64,000 bases of DNA from JALZCH01 sp036387315 (GCA_036387315.1 DASVTY010000026.1:1-64000); one strand, 5' to 3'. Shown: positions 49,985-59,005, counted from the first letter of the stretch. Numbers and translations are program-made. Notes: generated from the sequence alone by a model not told the origin.

Positions 49985-50794
49985 ATGTCAACCGGAAAGC
50001 AATTTACTCTCGCGCAAATGCAGAATTGGATGCAGTCGGCGCTCATCGGGCAGAACAGTCAAATACAAGCGGCAAATCCCGAATATCCGATTAATGAATC
50101 GAGCCGCTTAACAGCCGCCCGGCATTTGAATATTTACCGACACAGTTATATCGCCCGTTTGCGCGATTGTATGAAAAACCAGTTCAGCGCTTTGGCTTAC
50201 GCTCTGGGTGAAGAATTATTTCAAATGTTTGCCGATCAATACCTGGACGCTTATCCTTCGGACAGCTACACCTTAAACGAGCTTGGCAGAAGATTCCCCG
50301 ATTTTCTGGAAGAAACAAGACCGGACGCCGGGCAGGAAGAAAAGGAATCATGGATAGATTTTATGATCGAGCTGGCGCGTTTTGAATATACGCTATCGGT
50401 CATTTTTGACGCGCATTCCGATGAAGAAATCAAACCGGCAACCCAATCTACGCCCGATGAGAAGTTAAAGCTCGCCCCCTTATTTCGCCTTTTTTATCAC
50501 CGCTATCCCATCTGCCGATATTATCTGGATGTCACGCGAAAAAAGGAACCGGAGCTTCCTTTTGAAGAAGATAGCTACGCTGTAGTTACGCGAAATAATT
50601 ATCGTTTGAACTTATTGGAAATAAAGCCCGCCCAATATTATTTTCTCGAAATACTTGCCAAAGGAGATTCGATTGCAAAAGCAAAGGAATACTTTGTTAA
50701 AATTCACGGTTTTGACGCGTGGCGATTGGACAATGCGTGGAACGAGTGGAGAAAAAGCTTTATTACGTCAGGCTTCTTTCGTGTATCTGATTAA
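49985..50794 (+). CDS. DUF2063 MNIO partner protein (BufC/HvfC-like)
   Basis: 269 residues. N-terminal DUF2063 segment 'ARHLNIYRHSYIARLRDCMKNQFSALAYALGEELFQMFADQYL' then 'DSYTLNELGRRFPDFLEE' is typical. The family is often labelled DNA-binding, but next to MNIOs it is the partner that recognises precursor and oxidase (RRE-like role). The C-half has a winged-helix-like end ('LEILAKGDSIAKAKEYFVKI'). It follows the MNIO gene by 15 bp, completing the operon. Confidence 0.9.
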   Translation: MSTGKQFTLAQMQNWMQSALIGQNSQIQAANPEYPINESSRLTAARHLNIYRHSYIARLRDCMKNQFSALAYALGEELFQMFADQYLDAYPSDSYTLNELGRRFPDFLEETRPDAGQEEKESWIDFMIELARFEYTLSVIFDAHSDEEIKPATQSTPDEKLKLAPLFRLFYHRYPICRYYLDVTRKKEPELPFEEDSYAVVTRNNYRLNLLEIKPAQYYFLEILAKGDSIAKAKEYFVKIHGFDAWRLDNAWNEWRKSFITSGFFRVSD

Positions 50795-50891
50795 TTAAAT
50801 TTGCGGCGAAAGTCACCTTTTAGAATTTAGATTTCATGAAGTACTCTAAAGGGTGATGACATAAAGCAGGGATCTCTTTTCGCGGACAGTT

Positions 50892-51031
50892 CTAGAGCGT
50901 TTATGGAATCAGTGTCCGGTTAAGTCAGGCATCACAGCCAGTACCGCGAACAGTAGTGAGCGGGTTTGTAATTGACCCGCTCACTACCGTTCGCGGTACT
51001 GACACGGACATGCTATGTTGATTCGCTCTAA
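50892..51031. mobile_element. MITE-like palindromic element, copy 2
   Basis: Bounded by CTAGAGC and GCTCTAA. Central hairpin with 26-bp arms 50939-50964 and 50976-51001 (one mismatch) and an 11-bp loop. Same family as 37124-37249, with the loop segment in the opposite orientation. The remaining parts of 50795-51174 show nothing else. Confidence 0.8.
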
Positions 51032-51130
51032 ATTCGTCGTGCTTCAAAATGCGGTTGTTTATAAATCGCACGAAAAAGCTGTTCAAGCCGCCGAAACCTT
51101 TCGAAGTAATAGGCTCGAAATTAATGCTAA

Positions 51131-51168
51131 AAAAGGTTAGCTGATTGTGGAAAATCAGCTAACCTTTT
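51131..51168 (-). terminator. terminator of glnA
   Basis: 16-bp arms AAAAGGTTAGCTGATT/AATCAGCTAACCTTTT, 6 bp from the glnA stop codon. Confidence 0.9.
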
Positions 51169-51174
51169 CTTTTG

Positions 51175-52593
51175 TTAAATGTCGAAATACATCGAGAATT
51201 CGAGCGGATGCGGGCGCATTCTGAGCGGCTGAATTTCTTTTTCGCGTTTGTAAGAAATCCAGCGCTCTACGAGTTGCGGCGTGAAAACGTCACCGCGCAG
51301 CAGGAATTCGTGGTCGTTTTCGAGCGCCTTCAAAGATTCGTCCAAAGAACCGGGCAGCGCCGGAACGTCTTTTAATTCTTCCGGCGAAAGATCGTAAATG
51401 TCTTTGTCGAGCGGTTCGCCCGGATCAATGCGATTTTGAATACCGTCCAGACCAGCCATAAGCAACGCCGCAAACGTAATGTACGGATTGCAGGACGGAT
51501 CGGGCGGACGAAATTCCAACCGTTTGGCTTTCGGCGATTGCGAAAACATCGGAATACGCACGGCTGCCGAACGGTTGCGCGCCGAATAAGCAAGATTGAC
51601 CGGAGCTTCAAAACCGGGAACGAGCCGTTTATAGCTGTTCGTCGTCGGCGCGGCAAAAGCGACGAGCGCCGGAGCGTGTTTTAACAATCCGCCGATATAA
51701 AATTTCGCCGTTTCGGAAAGCCCTGCATATTGCTCGCCCGCAAAAAGCGGTTTTTCGTCGCGCCAGAGCGATTGGTGAACATGCATTCCCGAACCGTTGT
51801 CGCCGTAAAGCGGTTTCGGCATAAACGTCGCCGATTTGCCGTGAGCATGAGCCGTGTTGCGGACGATGTATTTAAAAAGCATCAGATTGTCCGCCGTGCG
51901 AAGCATCGTGTCGAAACGAAAATCAATTTCGCATTGCATCGGCGCGACTTCGTGGTGCAGACATTCGACCGTGATTCCGACTTCGCCCAAAAGCAGCGAA
52001 ATTTCCGCACGTAAATCTATCAAACTATCAAGCGGCGAAACCGGAACGTAGCCTTCTTTCGGGCGAATGTGATAACCCTGATTGATGGCGTATTCGTCTT
52101 TGCGTCCGCTGTTCCAATGCGCTTCTTCGCCTTCGAGCGTGTAACCGGCGGAATTCTGGTTGTTGTGAAATTGAACGTTGTCGAAAACGAAAAACTCGGC
52201 TTCGGGTCCGAAAAAAGCGGTGTCGGCAATGCCCGTAAATTTCAGATAGCTTTCGGCGCGGCGAGCAATGGCGCGCGGGTCGAGCCAGTAGCCTTCTTTG
52301 GTAATCGGGTCAACGACGTTAGCTATTAAACAAAGCGTGGTTTCCTGTGAAAACGGGTCAATCCAAAAGCGTTTGTTGTCCGGCACGAGCAGCATATCCG
52401 ATTCGTTGATCGCAGCCCAGCCGCGAAGACTCGAAGCGTCGAAACCGAAACCGTCTTCAAATGAATCTTCCGAAAGCATTTCAATCGGGAATGTTAAATG
52501 ATGCCAAGCGCCGGGCAAATCCGTGAACCGAACGGACACGAATTTTGCTCCGTGTTCGGCGGCGTAATCAATAATTCCTCTAGCGTTATTCAT
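51175..52593 (-). CDS. glnA: glutamine synthetase type I
   Basis: 472 residues from ATG 52593, with ACAGGAG upstream. Active-site segments: 'FFGPEAEFFVFD', 'VECLHHEVAPMQCEIDFRFD', 'GSGMHVHQSLW', 'NSYKRLVPGFEAPVNLAYSARNRSAAVRIP' and 'RLEFRPPDPSCNPYITFAALLMAG'. 'KDIYDLSPEEL' holds the Tyr that is adenylylated in GSI-beta enzymes. It makes glutamine from glutamate, ammonia and ATP. Single gene; a large imperfect hairpin lies upstream at 52680-52735. Confidence 0.97.
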   Translation of the reverse strand: MNNARGIIDYAAEHGAKFVSVRFTDLPGAWHHLTFPIEMLSEDSFEDGFGFDASSLRGWAAINESDMLLVPDNKRFWIDPFSQETTLCLIANVVDPITKEGYWLDPRAIARRAESYLKFTGIADTAFFGPEAEFFVFDNVQFHNNQNSAGYTLEGEEAHWNSGRKDEYAINQGYHIRPKEGYVPVSPLDSLIDLRAEISLLLGEVGITVECLHHEVAPMQCEIDFRFDTMLRTADNLMLFKYIVRNTAHAHGKSATFMPKPLYGDNGSGMHVHQSLWRDEKPLFAGEQYAGLSETAKFYIGGLLKHAPALVAFAAPTTNSYKRLVPGFEAPVNLAYSARNRSAAVRIPMFSQSPKAKRLEFRPPDPSCNPYITFAALLMAGLDGIQNRIDPGEPLDKDIYDLSPEELKDVPALPGSLDESLKALENDHEFLLRGDVFTPQLVERWISYKREKEIQPLRMRPHPLEFSMYFDI

Positions 52594-52679
52594 TAAAAAT
52601 CTCCTGTAAAAGGCTGATGTTATTTTGATGTTAAACGATTTTCCTCCGGGTAGGAAAACGCGAGTTTGTAAAAAATTAT

Positions 52680-52735
52680 AAAGGCGCAATCGGTTTCGCA
52701 CCCTTTCAGATGCGGATTAAACCAACTGCGCCTTT
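52680..52735 (-). terminator. imperfect hairpin between 52811 gene and glnA
   Basis: 17-bp arms matching 15 of 17 (AAAGGCGCAATCGGTTT and complement of AAACCAACTGCGCCTTT) with an inner CGCA...TGCG pair; on the minus strand followed by ATAATTTTTT. Either a terminator or a glnA leader element. Confidence 0.5.
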
Positions 52736-52810
52736 TGCTGTCAAGCCCGGAGGCTATTTATATTTTTCAGGTTTTATCGGAACTTTGGAAAATTTCAACG
52801 AAATTTAAAA

Positions 52811-54934
52811 TTATTTTGCCTTAATTTCGCGGTCAGTGGCGTTACCGATAATTTCGCCTTTTGAATTGAAAAGCAAAACCGTTTTGTAATGATATTGAGT
52901 TCCTTGTCCGAGAAGCGATTGCAGAACCGTGCGCTTATTCTCGATTAATTCGTTTTGCCACGCATCGTTAACAACGCCGATCAGCGTATTGTTGCTGATT
53001 CGCGCAACTAAGAGATGTTCACCGCCGCGCAAAGATTTAACGTTAACGTCTCTGACATTGGAAGTTTCAACCTTTTGTGCCTCGGCGGATTCGCCGGCAA
53101 ACGGATAGAAGTGATAAACGATGCCAGAAAGCACAATCAGGATTGTGAGCGCGACCAAACCGCGATTTACCTGTAGTGATTCGCGTTGTTTGGTTTCAAG
53201 CGTTTTCGGCTTTGCAATCGTTTCCTTGAAATTCTGATTTTTATTCGCTTTTTCCGCGCCTGAATCATTTTGTTTGTTCGTCTTATTTTGAGAATCGGTA
53301 ATCTCTGTAAAAGCGGTAATAAGCCTCAAGCGCGCTTTGAACAGATTATTGAGGGCGGTTAAGAGAGTTGTCGCTCGCTCTTGACGATTTTCTCCGGTCA
53401 AGTTGCTTCCGGTTTCTCGCAAATCATTAATTACCGTTTGTATTTCGTTTTTCAGCGATTTAATTTCTTCTGCGGCAGGCGCAGACTGCGAATTGTTCTG
53501 AAGTCTGCGCTGATAATCTTCGGCGACAAAAATCAAACGCAGCGCTCGGCGTTTTAAATCGGTTTCGCTCTGAGGTGTTTCCTCAATGTCATTTAAATAA
53601 ATCGAAAAATCGAAAGAGGCGACTTCCGGCGAAGGCGACGAATTTAAATACTCGCGCAGCGCATTTTCCGCCGGTTCACGTTTGCTTATTTCGCTTAGAA
53701 CCCGTAAAAAATCAGCGTTTCCGGTTCCCCGTAACTCGCTCTTTTCGCACAAGGTCTCCGAACTCCGATTATCGTCGCATGAAACGTTTTCCGCTTCCGG
53801 CAGTTCGGCGGATTTCTCGCTCTTATCAGCGTCAAAATCGGTTTGCTCGCCGGTATTTTGAAATAGAAAATCCGGTTTTGCTTCGTCGGCAATATCAGTC
53901 GGTTCCGTGTTTTTGAATTCGGATTCGGGCGGATCAGTGTTTTCCGGTAGATTTTGAGTTTCTGAAATTGTTTTTGACACAGCGGCGGATTCAAAATCTT
54001 CATCTTCAGCCGGAAATTGATAATCGGGATTGATTTGCTTGAGCAGATTGACCGAATGAGCAGGGTTTTCTTCCAAAACCAGATTTAAAACATCAATGCC
54101 GCCGTGTTGTGATTCGAGAGAATTGCGAAAGCTCTCATTTTCTTCCGAGACGAGCTGTGAAAATTTGTTGCCGACCGCAACGCTGCATTTAATCGAAGCC
54201 GCCGTGACTTCGGGCGCAAAGAACGTTTCGCCGAGATATTGTTTGTGTCGCCGGGCGCGATTAAAGAAATTGCTTTTTAATAAATCTTCGAGCCGGTTAT
54301 AACCGCCGACTTCGGCGCGTAACGCATCAAAAACGGCGATTGCTTCTTCGCGCAGACGCCGCGTCTTTTTGTCCGCCCAGTCAATCTCGACTCCCGTCCA
54401 AACGACATTGTATCGCTGCAAACGCTCGATTAATTCATCTCCGCCGACGCGAATATAACGCGGTTCGCCGGGCAATTTGGCGGAAAACAATTGAGTGACG
54501 ACAAAATCGTATTTGCTTCTGACTTCAAACGAAGGCATCAGGCTGCGGTAAAAACAACCCAGTGCCGCCAGCATTTGTGCGGTTACGGATGAAGCGTTTT
54601 CATCGTAAAATCGGCGCAAATGAAACGTTTTCACCGCTTCGTCGCGGCGCGCGAGCGTTAATCGCCAAAAATGCAGCTCCTGCAAAACCCGAAACTCCAG
54701 TTGCAGAGATTCTCCGGTTTCTTCCGTTTGCCCGGCTTTATAATCGCCGAGCAAAGCGCTGGTTTTTTTCACATCATAGCTTTTGTGAGGAATTTTTAAC
54801 TGGACGCGCTCGATGTTCGTTAATACCTGTTCGGCTACTTGCAGAGCGTAAGCATCGGTAAAAACCCTGTTCGTTTGATGTGTAGAATCATCTTTGGCTT
54901 CCTGTTCGATTGTTTCGTTAATTTGATTTTCCAT
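52811..54934 (-). CDS. large hypothetical protein with C-terminal membrane anchor
   Basis: 707 residues. Helical N-terminal region (about 1-320: 'LQLEFRVLQELHFWRLTLARRDEAV', 'YDFVVTQLFSAKLPGEPRY'), a long acidic disordered middle, a coiled segment around 460-540, one membrane helix at about 621-640 ('LVALTILIVLSGIVYHFYPF') and a small C-terminal domain ending 'LLFNSKGEIIGNATDREIKAK'. No family recognised. The pilin-like gene lies 89 bp upstream on the same strand. Confidence 0.6.
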   Translation of the reverse strand: MENQINETIEQEAKDDSTHQTNRVFTDAYALQVAEQVLTNIERVQLKIPHKSYDVKKTSALLGDYKAGQTEETGESLQLEFRVLQELHFWRLTLARRDEAVKTFHLRRFYDENASSVTAQMLAALGCFYRSLMPSFEVRSKYDFVVTQLFSAKLPGEPRYIRVGGDELIERLQRYNVVWTGVEIDWADKKTRRLREEAIAVFDALRAEVGGYNRLEDLLKSNFFNRARRHKQYLGETFFAPEVTAASIKCSVAVGNKFSQLVSEENESFRNSLESQHGGIDVLNLVLEENPAHSVNLLKQINPDYQFPAEDEDFESAAVSKTISETQNLPENTDPPESEFKNTEPTDIADEAKPDFLFQNTGEQTDFDADKSEKSAELPEAENVSCDDNRSSETLCEKSELRGTGNADFLRVLSEISKREPAENALREYLNSSPSPEVASFDFSIYLNDIEETPQSETDLKRRALRLIFVAEDYQRRLQNNSQSAPAAEEIKSLKNEIQTVINDLRETGSNLTGENRQERATTLLTALNNLFKARLRLITAFTEITDSQNKTNKQNDSGAEKANKNQNFKETIAKPKTLETKQRESLQVNRGLVALTILIVLSGIVYHFYPFAGESAEAQKVETSNVRDVNVKSLRGGEHLLVARISNNTLIGVVNDAWQNELIENKRTVLQSLLGQGTQYHYKTVLLFNSKGEIIGNATDREIKAK

Positions 54935-55023
54935 TTCTATTTGACCGCCGCGCTTAACGTTTCGAACGACTCCGGCAATGCCCGAAGTTTCGGAACGGTT
55001 AAAGCAAAAAACCGTTCCGAAAT

Positions 55024-55479
55024 TTATTCGCCGAGATTTTCCTCAACCGGCAAAACCTTTGTGATCGTGCCGCTGTGATCTAACGTAAAAACGTAAGGAA
55101 CCGAATTGTCGCGTGTTCTGGTGGCGGTAATGAGATATTCGGCTGCGAGATTTTTCGGGTCTGTGGCGGTCGGCGTTCCGGTGGAAGTCGTTAAATCGAA
55201 TTTGAAAGGACCGCGAGTTAAAGTTAAATCGCCCTGAACTGTTCCCAGATTTCCGTGTAAATCGTTCAATTCGTCGAGGCGCGCAAAACGCTGGCGCTGA
55301 GTGAAATAAATGACTTCATTCTGACGAATCAAGCTGAGCGAAGCAATCGCCGAAGTGTTTTCGGCGGCAATTTTGGCTCTCATATAATAATTTACAGAGA
55401 TTGCCGATATTATGCTAAGACAAGTAAGGACGAGCAGCATCTCGATAATTGAAAAACCGGCTTCATTTTTCTTTTTCAT
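55024..55479 (-). CDS. type IV pilin-like (pseudopilin) protein
   Basis: 151 residues. Prepilin signal with Gly8-Phe9 cleavage and Glu5 of the mature form: 'AGFSIIEMLLVLTCLSIISA'. The hydrophobic helix is followed by a globular part with no Cys pair, of minor-pilin or pseudopilin size. PilD-type processing is expected, but no other pilus or secretion gene is nearby. Possibly cotranscribed with the 52811 gene downstream. Confidence 0.85.
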   Translation of the reverse strand: MKKKNEAGFSIIEMLLVLTCLSIISAISVNYYMRAKIAAENTSAIASLSLIRQNEVIYFTQRQRFARLDELNDLHGNLGTVQGDLTLTRGPFKFDLTTSTGTPTATDPKNLAAEYLITATRTRDNSVPYVFTLDHSGTITKVLPVEENLGE

Positions 55480-55799
55480 TGAGGTTCAATCTCCTTTTGA
55501 AATCCGGGCATTCGGATAGAATCTGACAATTTCCGGCAGCGAAAGTGACAAGTTATGGCAGCGCTTGAGTTTAATCTTAATGCTTAGACTGATTTTTCAA
55601 ACTCGAAATTTTCAATAATTTTGCAGTTTGTGTAAAGATTTCGCTGCTTTTCATAAATTGTCGGACGAACTGCCGCCTTTTTCCAGCAACGTCCGTGCCA
55701 TCACGCTTTTAAATCGCGCATAAAAAAAAAGTTGTTGTTTGAAGCGGCTTTTTTTGCTAAATTTTGATGCAGAGATTCAAACGAATAAAATTTTATAAA

Positions 55800-55814
55800 T
55801 CTCTCTGAGAGAGA
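55800..55814. promoter_or_regulatory. 15-bp palindrome upstream of speA
   Basis: TCTCTCT-G-AGAGAGA, 43 bp before the speA TTG start. Possible operator or leader hairpin. The rest of 55480-55799 shows nothing I can name. Confidence 0.35.
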
Positions 55815-55857
55815 CGATTTTGCCCGAAAACGCAGAACCGAGGAGAACGGCGAAACA

Positions 55858-57786
55858 TTGACAGCAGCTATTGAGCAGACCATAGAGACTTACGGCATTG
55901 AGAATTGGGGCGCGGGTTATTTCGGTGTAAATCGAAAAGGAAATTTAATCGTGCGCCCGTTTGAAAACGACAGCCGTCAAGCCGACGTTAAAGAAATCAT
56001 TGACGATCTCCGGCGACGCGGCATCAACACGCCCGTTCTGCTGCGCTTTCCGCAGCTCATCGTCGGACAAATCCGCAAACTGCAAAAAGCATTTCGCAGC
56101 GCCATCCGCGAGTTTGAATACAACGGCGCGCATCAATGCGTTTATCCGATGAAAGTCAATCAGAACCGCGCCGTCGTCGAAGAATATCTGCGCGAAGGCT
56201 CGCGCTATGATTTCGGACTCGAAGCCGGTTCAAAAGCCGAGCTTTACGGCGCTCTGGCAATGGAACAGTCGCCCGGCAGCCTGCTCGTGCTAAACGGTTT
56301 CAAAGACGAGGAATTTATTCGTCTCGCCTTTGCCGGAGCGAACGCGGGAAAAAAAGTGGTCATCGTCATCGAAAAGCTTTCCGAGCTTGATCACATTTTA
56401 TCAGTCGCTAACGAACTGCTCGAAGAAGGCAGCGACGACCGTCTGCCGATGGTCGGCGTCCGCGTCAAGCTCTACTCGAAAGGTTCGGGCAAATGGGAAA
56501 CTTCGGGCGGCGAAGCGGCGAAATTCGGTTTGACGACGACCGAAATTCTCGAAGTCATTTACCGGCTTCAGGAAGCCGGACGCATTGATTTGCTGCGGCT
56601 GCTGCATTTTCACATCGGCTCGCAATTGACCGACATCAAGCGCATCAAAAACGCGATGAAAGAAGCCGCGCGCGTTTACGCCAAGATTATTCAGATGAAC
56701 GTTCCGATTGACTATTTGGACGTTGGCGGCGGAATGGCGGTTGATTACGACGGCTCGAAAACCGCTTTTGAATCTTCGGCAAATTACAACTCTCAGGAAT
56801 TTGCGAACGACGTTGTTTACGTCATCAAAACCGTCTGCGACGACGAAAACGTGCCGCATCCGACCATCGTGCAGGAATGCGGGCGTTATATGTCCGCATA
56901 TCACGCCATCTTAGTGACAAACGTGCAGGACGAAATCGAAACCATCGTCGAAGACATTACGCCGATGGAAATTGAAGCGGACGATCCGCAGCCGGTTCGG
57001 GAATTGCACGATTTGCGCGAAACCATCAGCGTCAAAAATCACCGCGAGTATTATCACGACGCTCTCGAACAGCGCGAACAGCTTTTCACGATGTTCAATC
57101 TCGGCTTAATCTCGCTCGAAGACCGCGCCAAAGGCGAAGTTTTGTTCTGGGATGTTTGTGAAAAAGCTGATAAATTCGCACAGCAGAAAAAATACGTTTC
57201 CGAAGAATTCGATGATTTGCGCCTTTTGTTGTGCGCCAAATATCTGACCAATTTTTCGGTTTTTCGCTCGATGCCCGACAACTGGGCGCTCGAACAGCTT
57301 TTTCCGATTGTTCCGATTCACAAATTAAATAAAATACCGACCGAATATACGACGCTTTGCGACATCACTTGCGATTCGGACGGCGTGGTCGAAAAGTTTG
57401 TTGATTTGCACGACGTGAAAAGAGTTTTGGCGCTGCATCCGCTTGTCAAAGATGAGCAGTATTATATCGCCGTTTTGCTCGTCGGCGCGTATCAGGAAGT
57501 GATGGGCAACAATCACAACCTGTTCGGCGTGCCGCACGAAGCGCAGGTTTTTATTGACGACGACGGTTATTTAATCAAAAAAGTAATTCCCGGCTCGACG
57601 CTCGGAGAATCTTTGAGCCGCGCGCGCTACGACAAATCGCTGCTCCACGAAGGTTTTCGCCGCATCGTCGCCGCACAGGTCAAACGCAGCGAGCTGACGG
57701 AAGAAGAAGCGACGAATTTAATCGAATTTTACGAATCGAAAATTGATTCGTACACATACCTTTCGCCCAACGGCACAAAGCCTTGA
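55858..57786 (+). CDS. speA: biosynthetic arginine decarboxylase
   Basis: 642 residues, PLP fold III. 'VYPMKVNQNRAVVEEYL' carries the PLP Lys; 'LLRLLHFHIGSQLTDIKRIK' and 'YLDVGGGMAVDYDGSKT' bind phosphate; 'LCDITCDSDGVVEKFVD' supplies the C-terminal active-site Cys/Asp. It converts arginine to agmatine, the first step to putrescine. TTG 55858 is the only sensible start, with GAGGAG upstream. The DHS-like gene and speB follow. Confidence 0.95.
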   Translation: MTAAIEQTIETYGIENWGAGYFGVNRKGNLIVRPFENDSRQADVKEIIDDLRRRGINTPVLLRFPQLIVGQIRKLQKAFRSAIREFEYNGAHQCVYPMKVNQNRAVVEEYLREGSRYDFGLEAGSKAELYGALAMEQSPGSLLVLNGFKDEEFIRLAFAGANAGKKVVIVIEKLSELDHILSVANELLEEGSDDRLPMVGVRVKLYSKGSGKWETSGGEAAKFGLTTTEILEVIYRLQEAGRIDLLRLLHFHIGSQLTDIKRIKNAMKEAARVYAKIIQMNVPIDYLDVGGGMAVDYDGSKTAFESSANYNSQEFANDVVYVIKTVCDDENVPHPTIVQECGRYMSAYHAILVTNVQDEIETIVEDITPMEIEADDPQPVRELHDLRETISVKNHREYYHDALEQREQLFTMFNLGLISLEDRAKGEVLFWDVCEKADKFAQQKKYVSEEFDDLRLLLCAKYLTNFSVFRSMPDNWALEQLFPIVPIHKLNKIPTEYTTLCDITCDSDGVVEKFVDLHDVKRVLALHPLVKDEQYYIAVLLVGAYQEVMGNNHNLFGVPHEAQVFIDDDGYLIKKVIPGSTLGESLSRARYDKSLLHEGFRRIVAAQVKRSELTEEEATNLIEFYESKIDSYTYLSPNGTKP

Positions 57787-57792
57787 GGCTTT

Positions 57793-57872
57793 GAAATTAC
57801 GAGTTTCAAATTACGAATTAAGAATTAAAACAAATTCCTAAATCCGTAATTCGTAATTCGTAATTCGTAATT
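57793..57872. repeat. AATTACG/CGTAATT heptad inverted repeat
   Basis: Right half holds four tandem GTAATTC-type heptads; left half is the imperfect complement. Ends 6 bp before ATG 57879, so the DHS-like gene has no normal Shine-Dalgarno. Same heptamer family as 16631-16780. Confidence 0.8.
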
Positions 57873-57878
57873 AAATAT

Positions 57879-58943
57879 ATGACGGCACAACGCAAAAGCA
57901 AGTCTTCAAAATTTTTAACAGCGCCGACGCGCCCGGTTTCGGTTGACCGCGACCGTTCAATCACCGGTCTGCTCGAAAAAATGGAAGGCGCCGGATTCGG
58001 CGCGCGGCAATTGGCGGAAGCGCATCGCATCTGGCTCGACGCGCTCGGCGACAACACGACGATTTACATCGCCGCGACGGGAAATCTGATTCCCGCCGGA
58101 ATGCGCCGCCTGCTGGCTTATGTCATCAAAAACCGCTTCGTTGACGTTTTGGTTGTGTCCGGCGAAATGCTCTTTCACGATTTGCACGAAACTCTCGGCA
58201 GAAATCATTACCAAGCGCACGCGGCGATGGACGACGAAGAGCTTGACACGGCAAACATCGTGCGAATGGGCGACACTTTGGGAAACTCCGACGAATACCG
58301 CGAAGCCGACGAATGGATCGGCGGTTTTGCGAATCAGCTCGAACCGAGCCGACCTTATTCGGTCAGGGAGTTTCTGCATTTTCTGGGAAAAGAACTGGCG
58401 GAAATCGCCACGGAAGACGGATTGATAACTTCCGCCTACAAAGCGCGGATTCCAATTTTTTGCCCGGATTTGGGCAACAGCGAAATTTGCGTCGGAATCG
58501 CGCAAGGACGTTTTGAAAAGAAAAACACAGTGCTTTTCGACCTCGCTCAGGATTCGCTCGAAATGATGCAAATCGCGCAGAAAAGTCGCTCGACTTGTCT
58601 GATTTCGCTCGGCGGCGTTGACGGACACAGCTACATTAAATTGAGCGACACTTCCTTGAATATCATTCGCGCCCAGCCGCGCGGTCACAAATACGCGGTC
58701 ACAATTTGCTCCGAACCGCCCTGCGTAGTCAGCCCGCGACCGCACGGTTCGCTCAGCGAAATGACGCAGTTTTTCGGCAAAACAATGAAAAACGCTTTGA
58801 CCGCTTACGTTCAGTGCGACGCGACGATTGCGCTGCCGATTATCGTCACTTCCCTCTCGCAAACCGCCGCCAAATATATGAAAGGACGCAAGCGCCCGAC
58901 CTTCACCTTCGTCGGACGCGAGCTGCAAATGGAAGTCTCCTAA
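57879..58943 (+). CDS. deoxyhypusine-synthase-like protein lacking the usual Lys
   Basis: 354 residues, DHS-fold (NAD-binding): 'TIYIAATGNLIPAGMRRLLAYVI', 'IFCPDLGNSEICVGIA', 'CLISLGGVDGHSYIKLSD'. In true DHS the G-G-G-x-x-K-H motif provides the Lys that forms the spermidine imine; here the position reads Gly ('GGVDGH'). Bacterial DHS-like proteins are linked to homospermidine or unknown polyamine reactions. Placement between speA and speB supports polyamine chemistry. Confidence 0.85.
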   Translation: MTAQRKSKSSKFLTAPTRPVSVDRDRSITGLLEKMEGAGFGARQLAEAHRIWLDALGDNTTIYIAATGNLIPAGMRRLLAYVIKNRFVDVLVVSGEMLFHDLHETLGRNHYQAHAAMDDEELDTANIVRMGDTLGNSDEYREADEWIGGFANQLEPSRPYSVREFLHFLGKELAEIATEDGLITSAYKARIPIFCPDLGNSEICVGIAQGRFEKKNTVLFDLAQDSLEMMQIAQKSRSTCLISLGGVDGHSYIKLSDTSLNIIRAQPRGHKYAVTICSEPPCVVSPRPHGSLSEMTQFFGKTMKNALTAYVQCDATIALPIIVTSLSQTAAKYMKGRKRPTFTFVGRELQMEVS

Positions 58944-59003
58944 CAGTTATCAGTTATCAGTTAACAACAGAATTGATAACTGATAACTGATAACTGATAA
59001 CTG
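58942..59003. repeat. TTATCAG heptad inverted repeat
   Basis: Left arm has two to three CAGTTAT units, right arm four GATAACT units; at least 20 bp pair. It ends 2 bp before ATG 59006 of speB. Confidence 0.85.
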
Positions 59004-59005
59004 TA

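Noticed and set aside
57957..58928. 323-codon open frame antisense to the DHS-like gene
   Set aside because: The plus-strand frame has clear DHS-fold motifs; the antisense product is Arg/Val/Phe-rich without signatures.
58942..59003. Possible CRISPR array
   Set aside because: Repeats are 7 bp, contiguous and palindromically arranged, without spacers or cas genes anywhere in the window.
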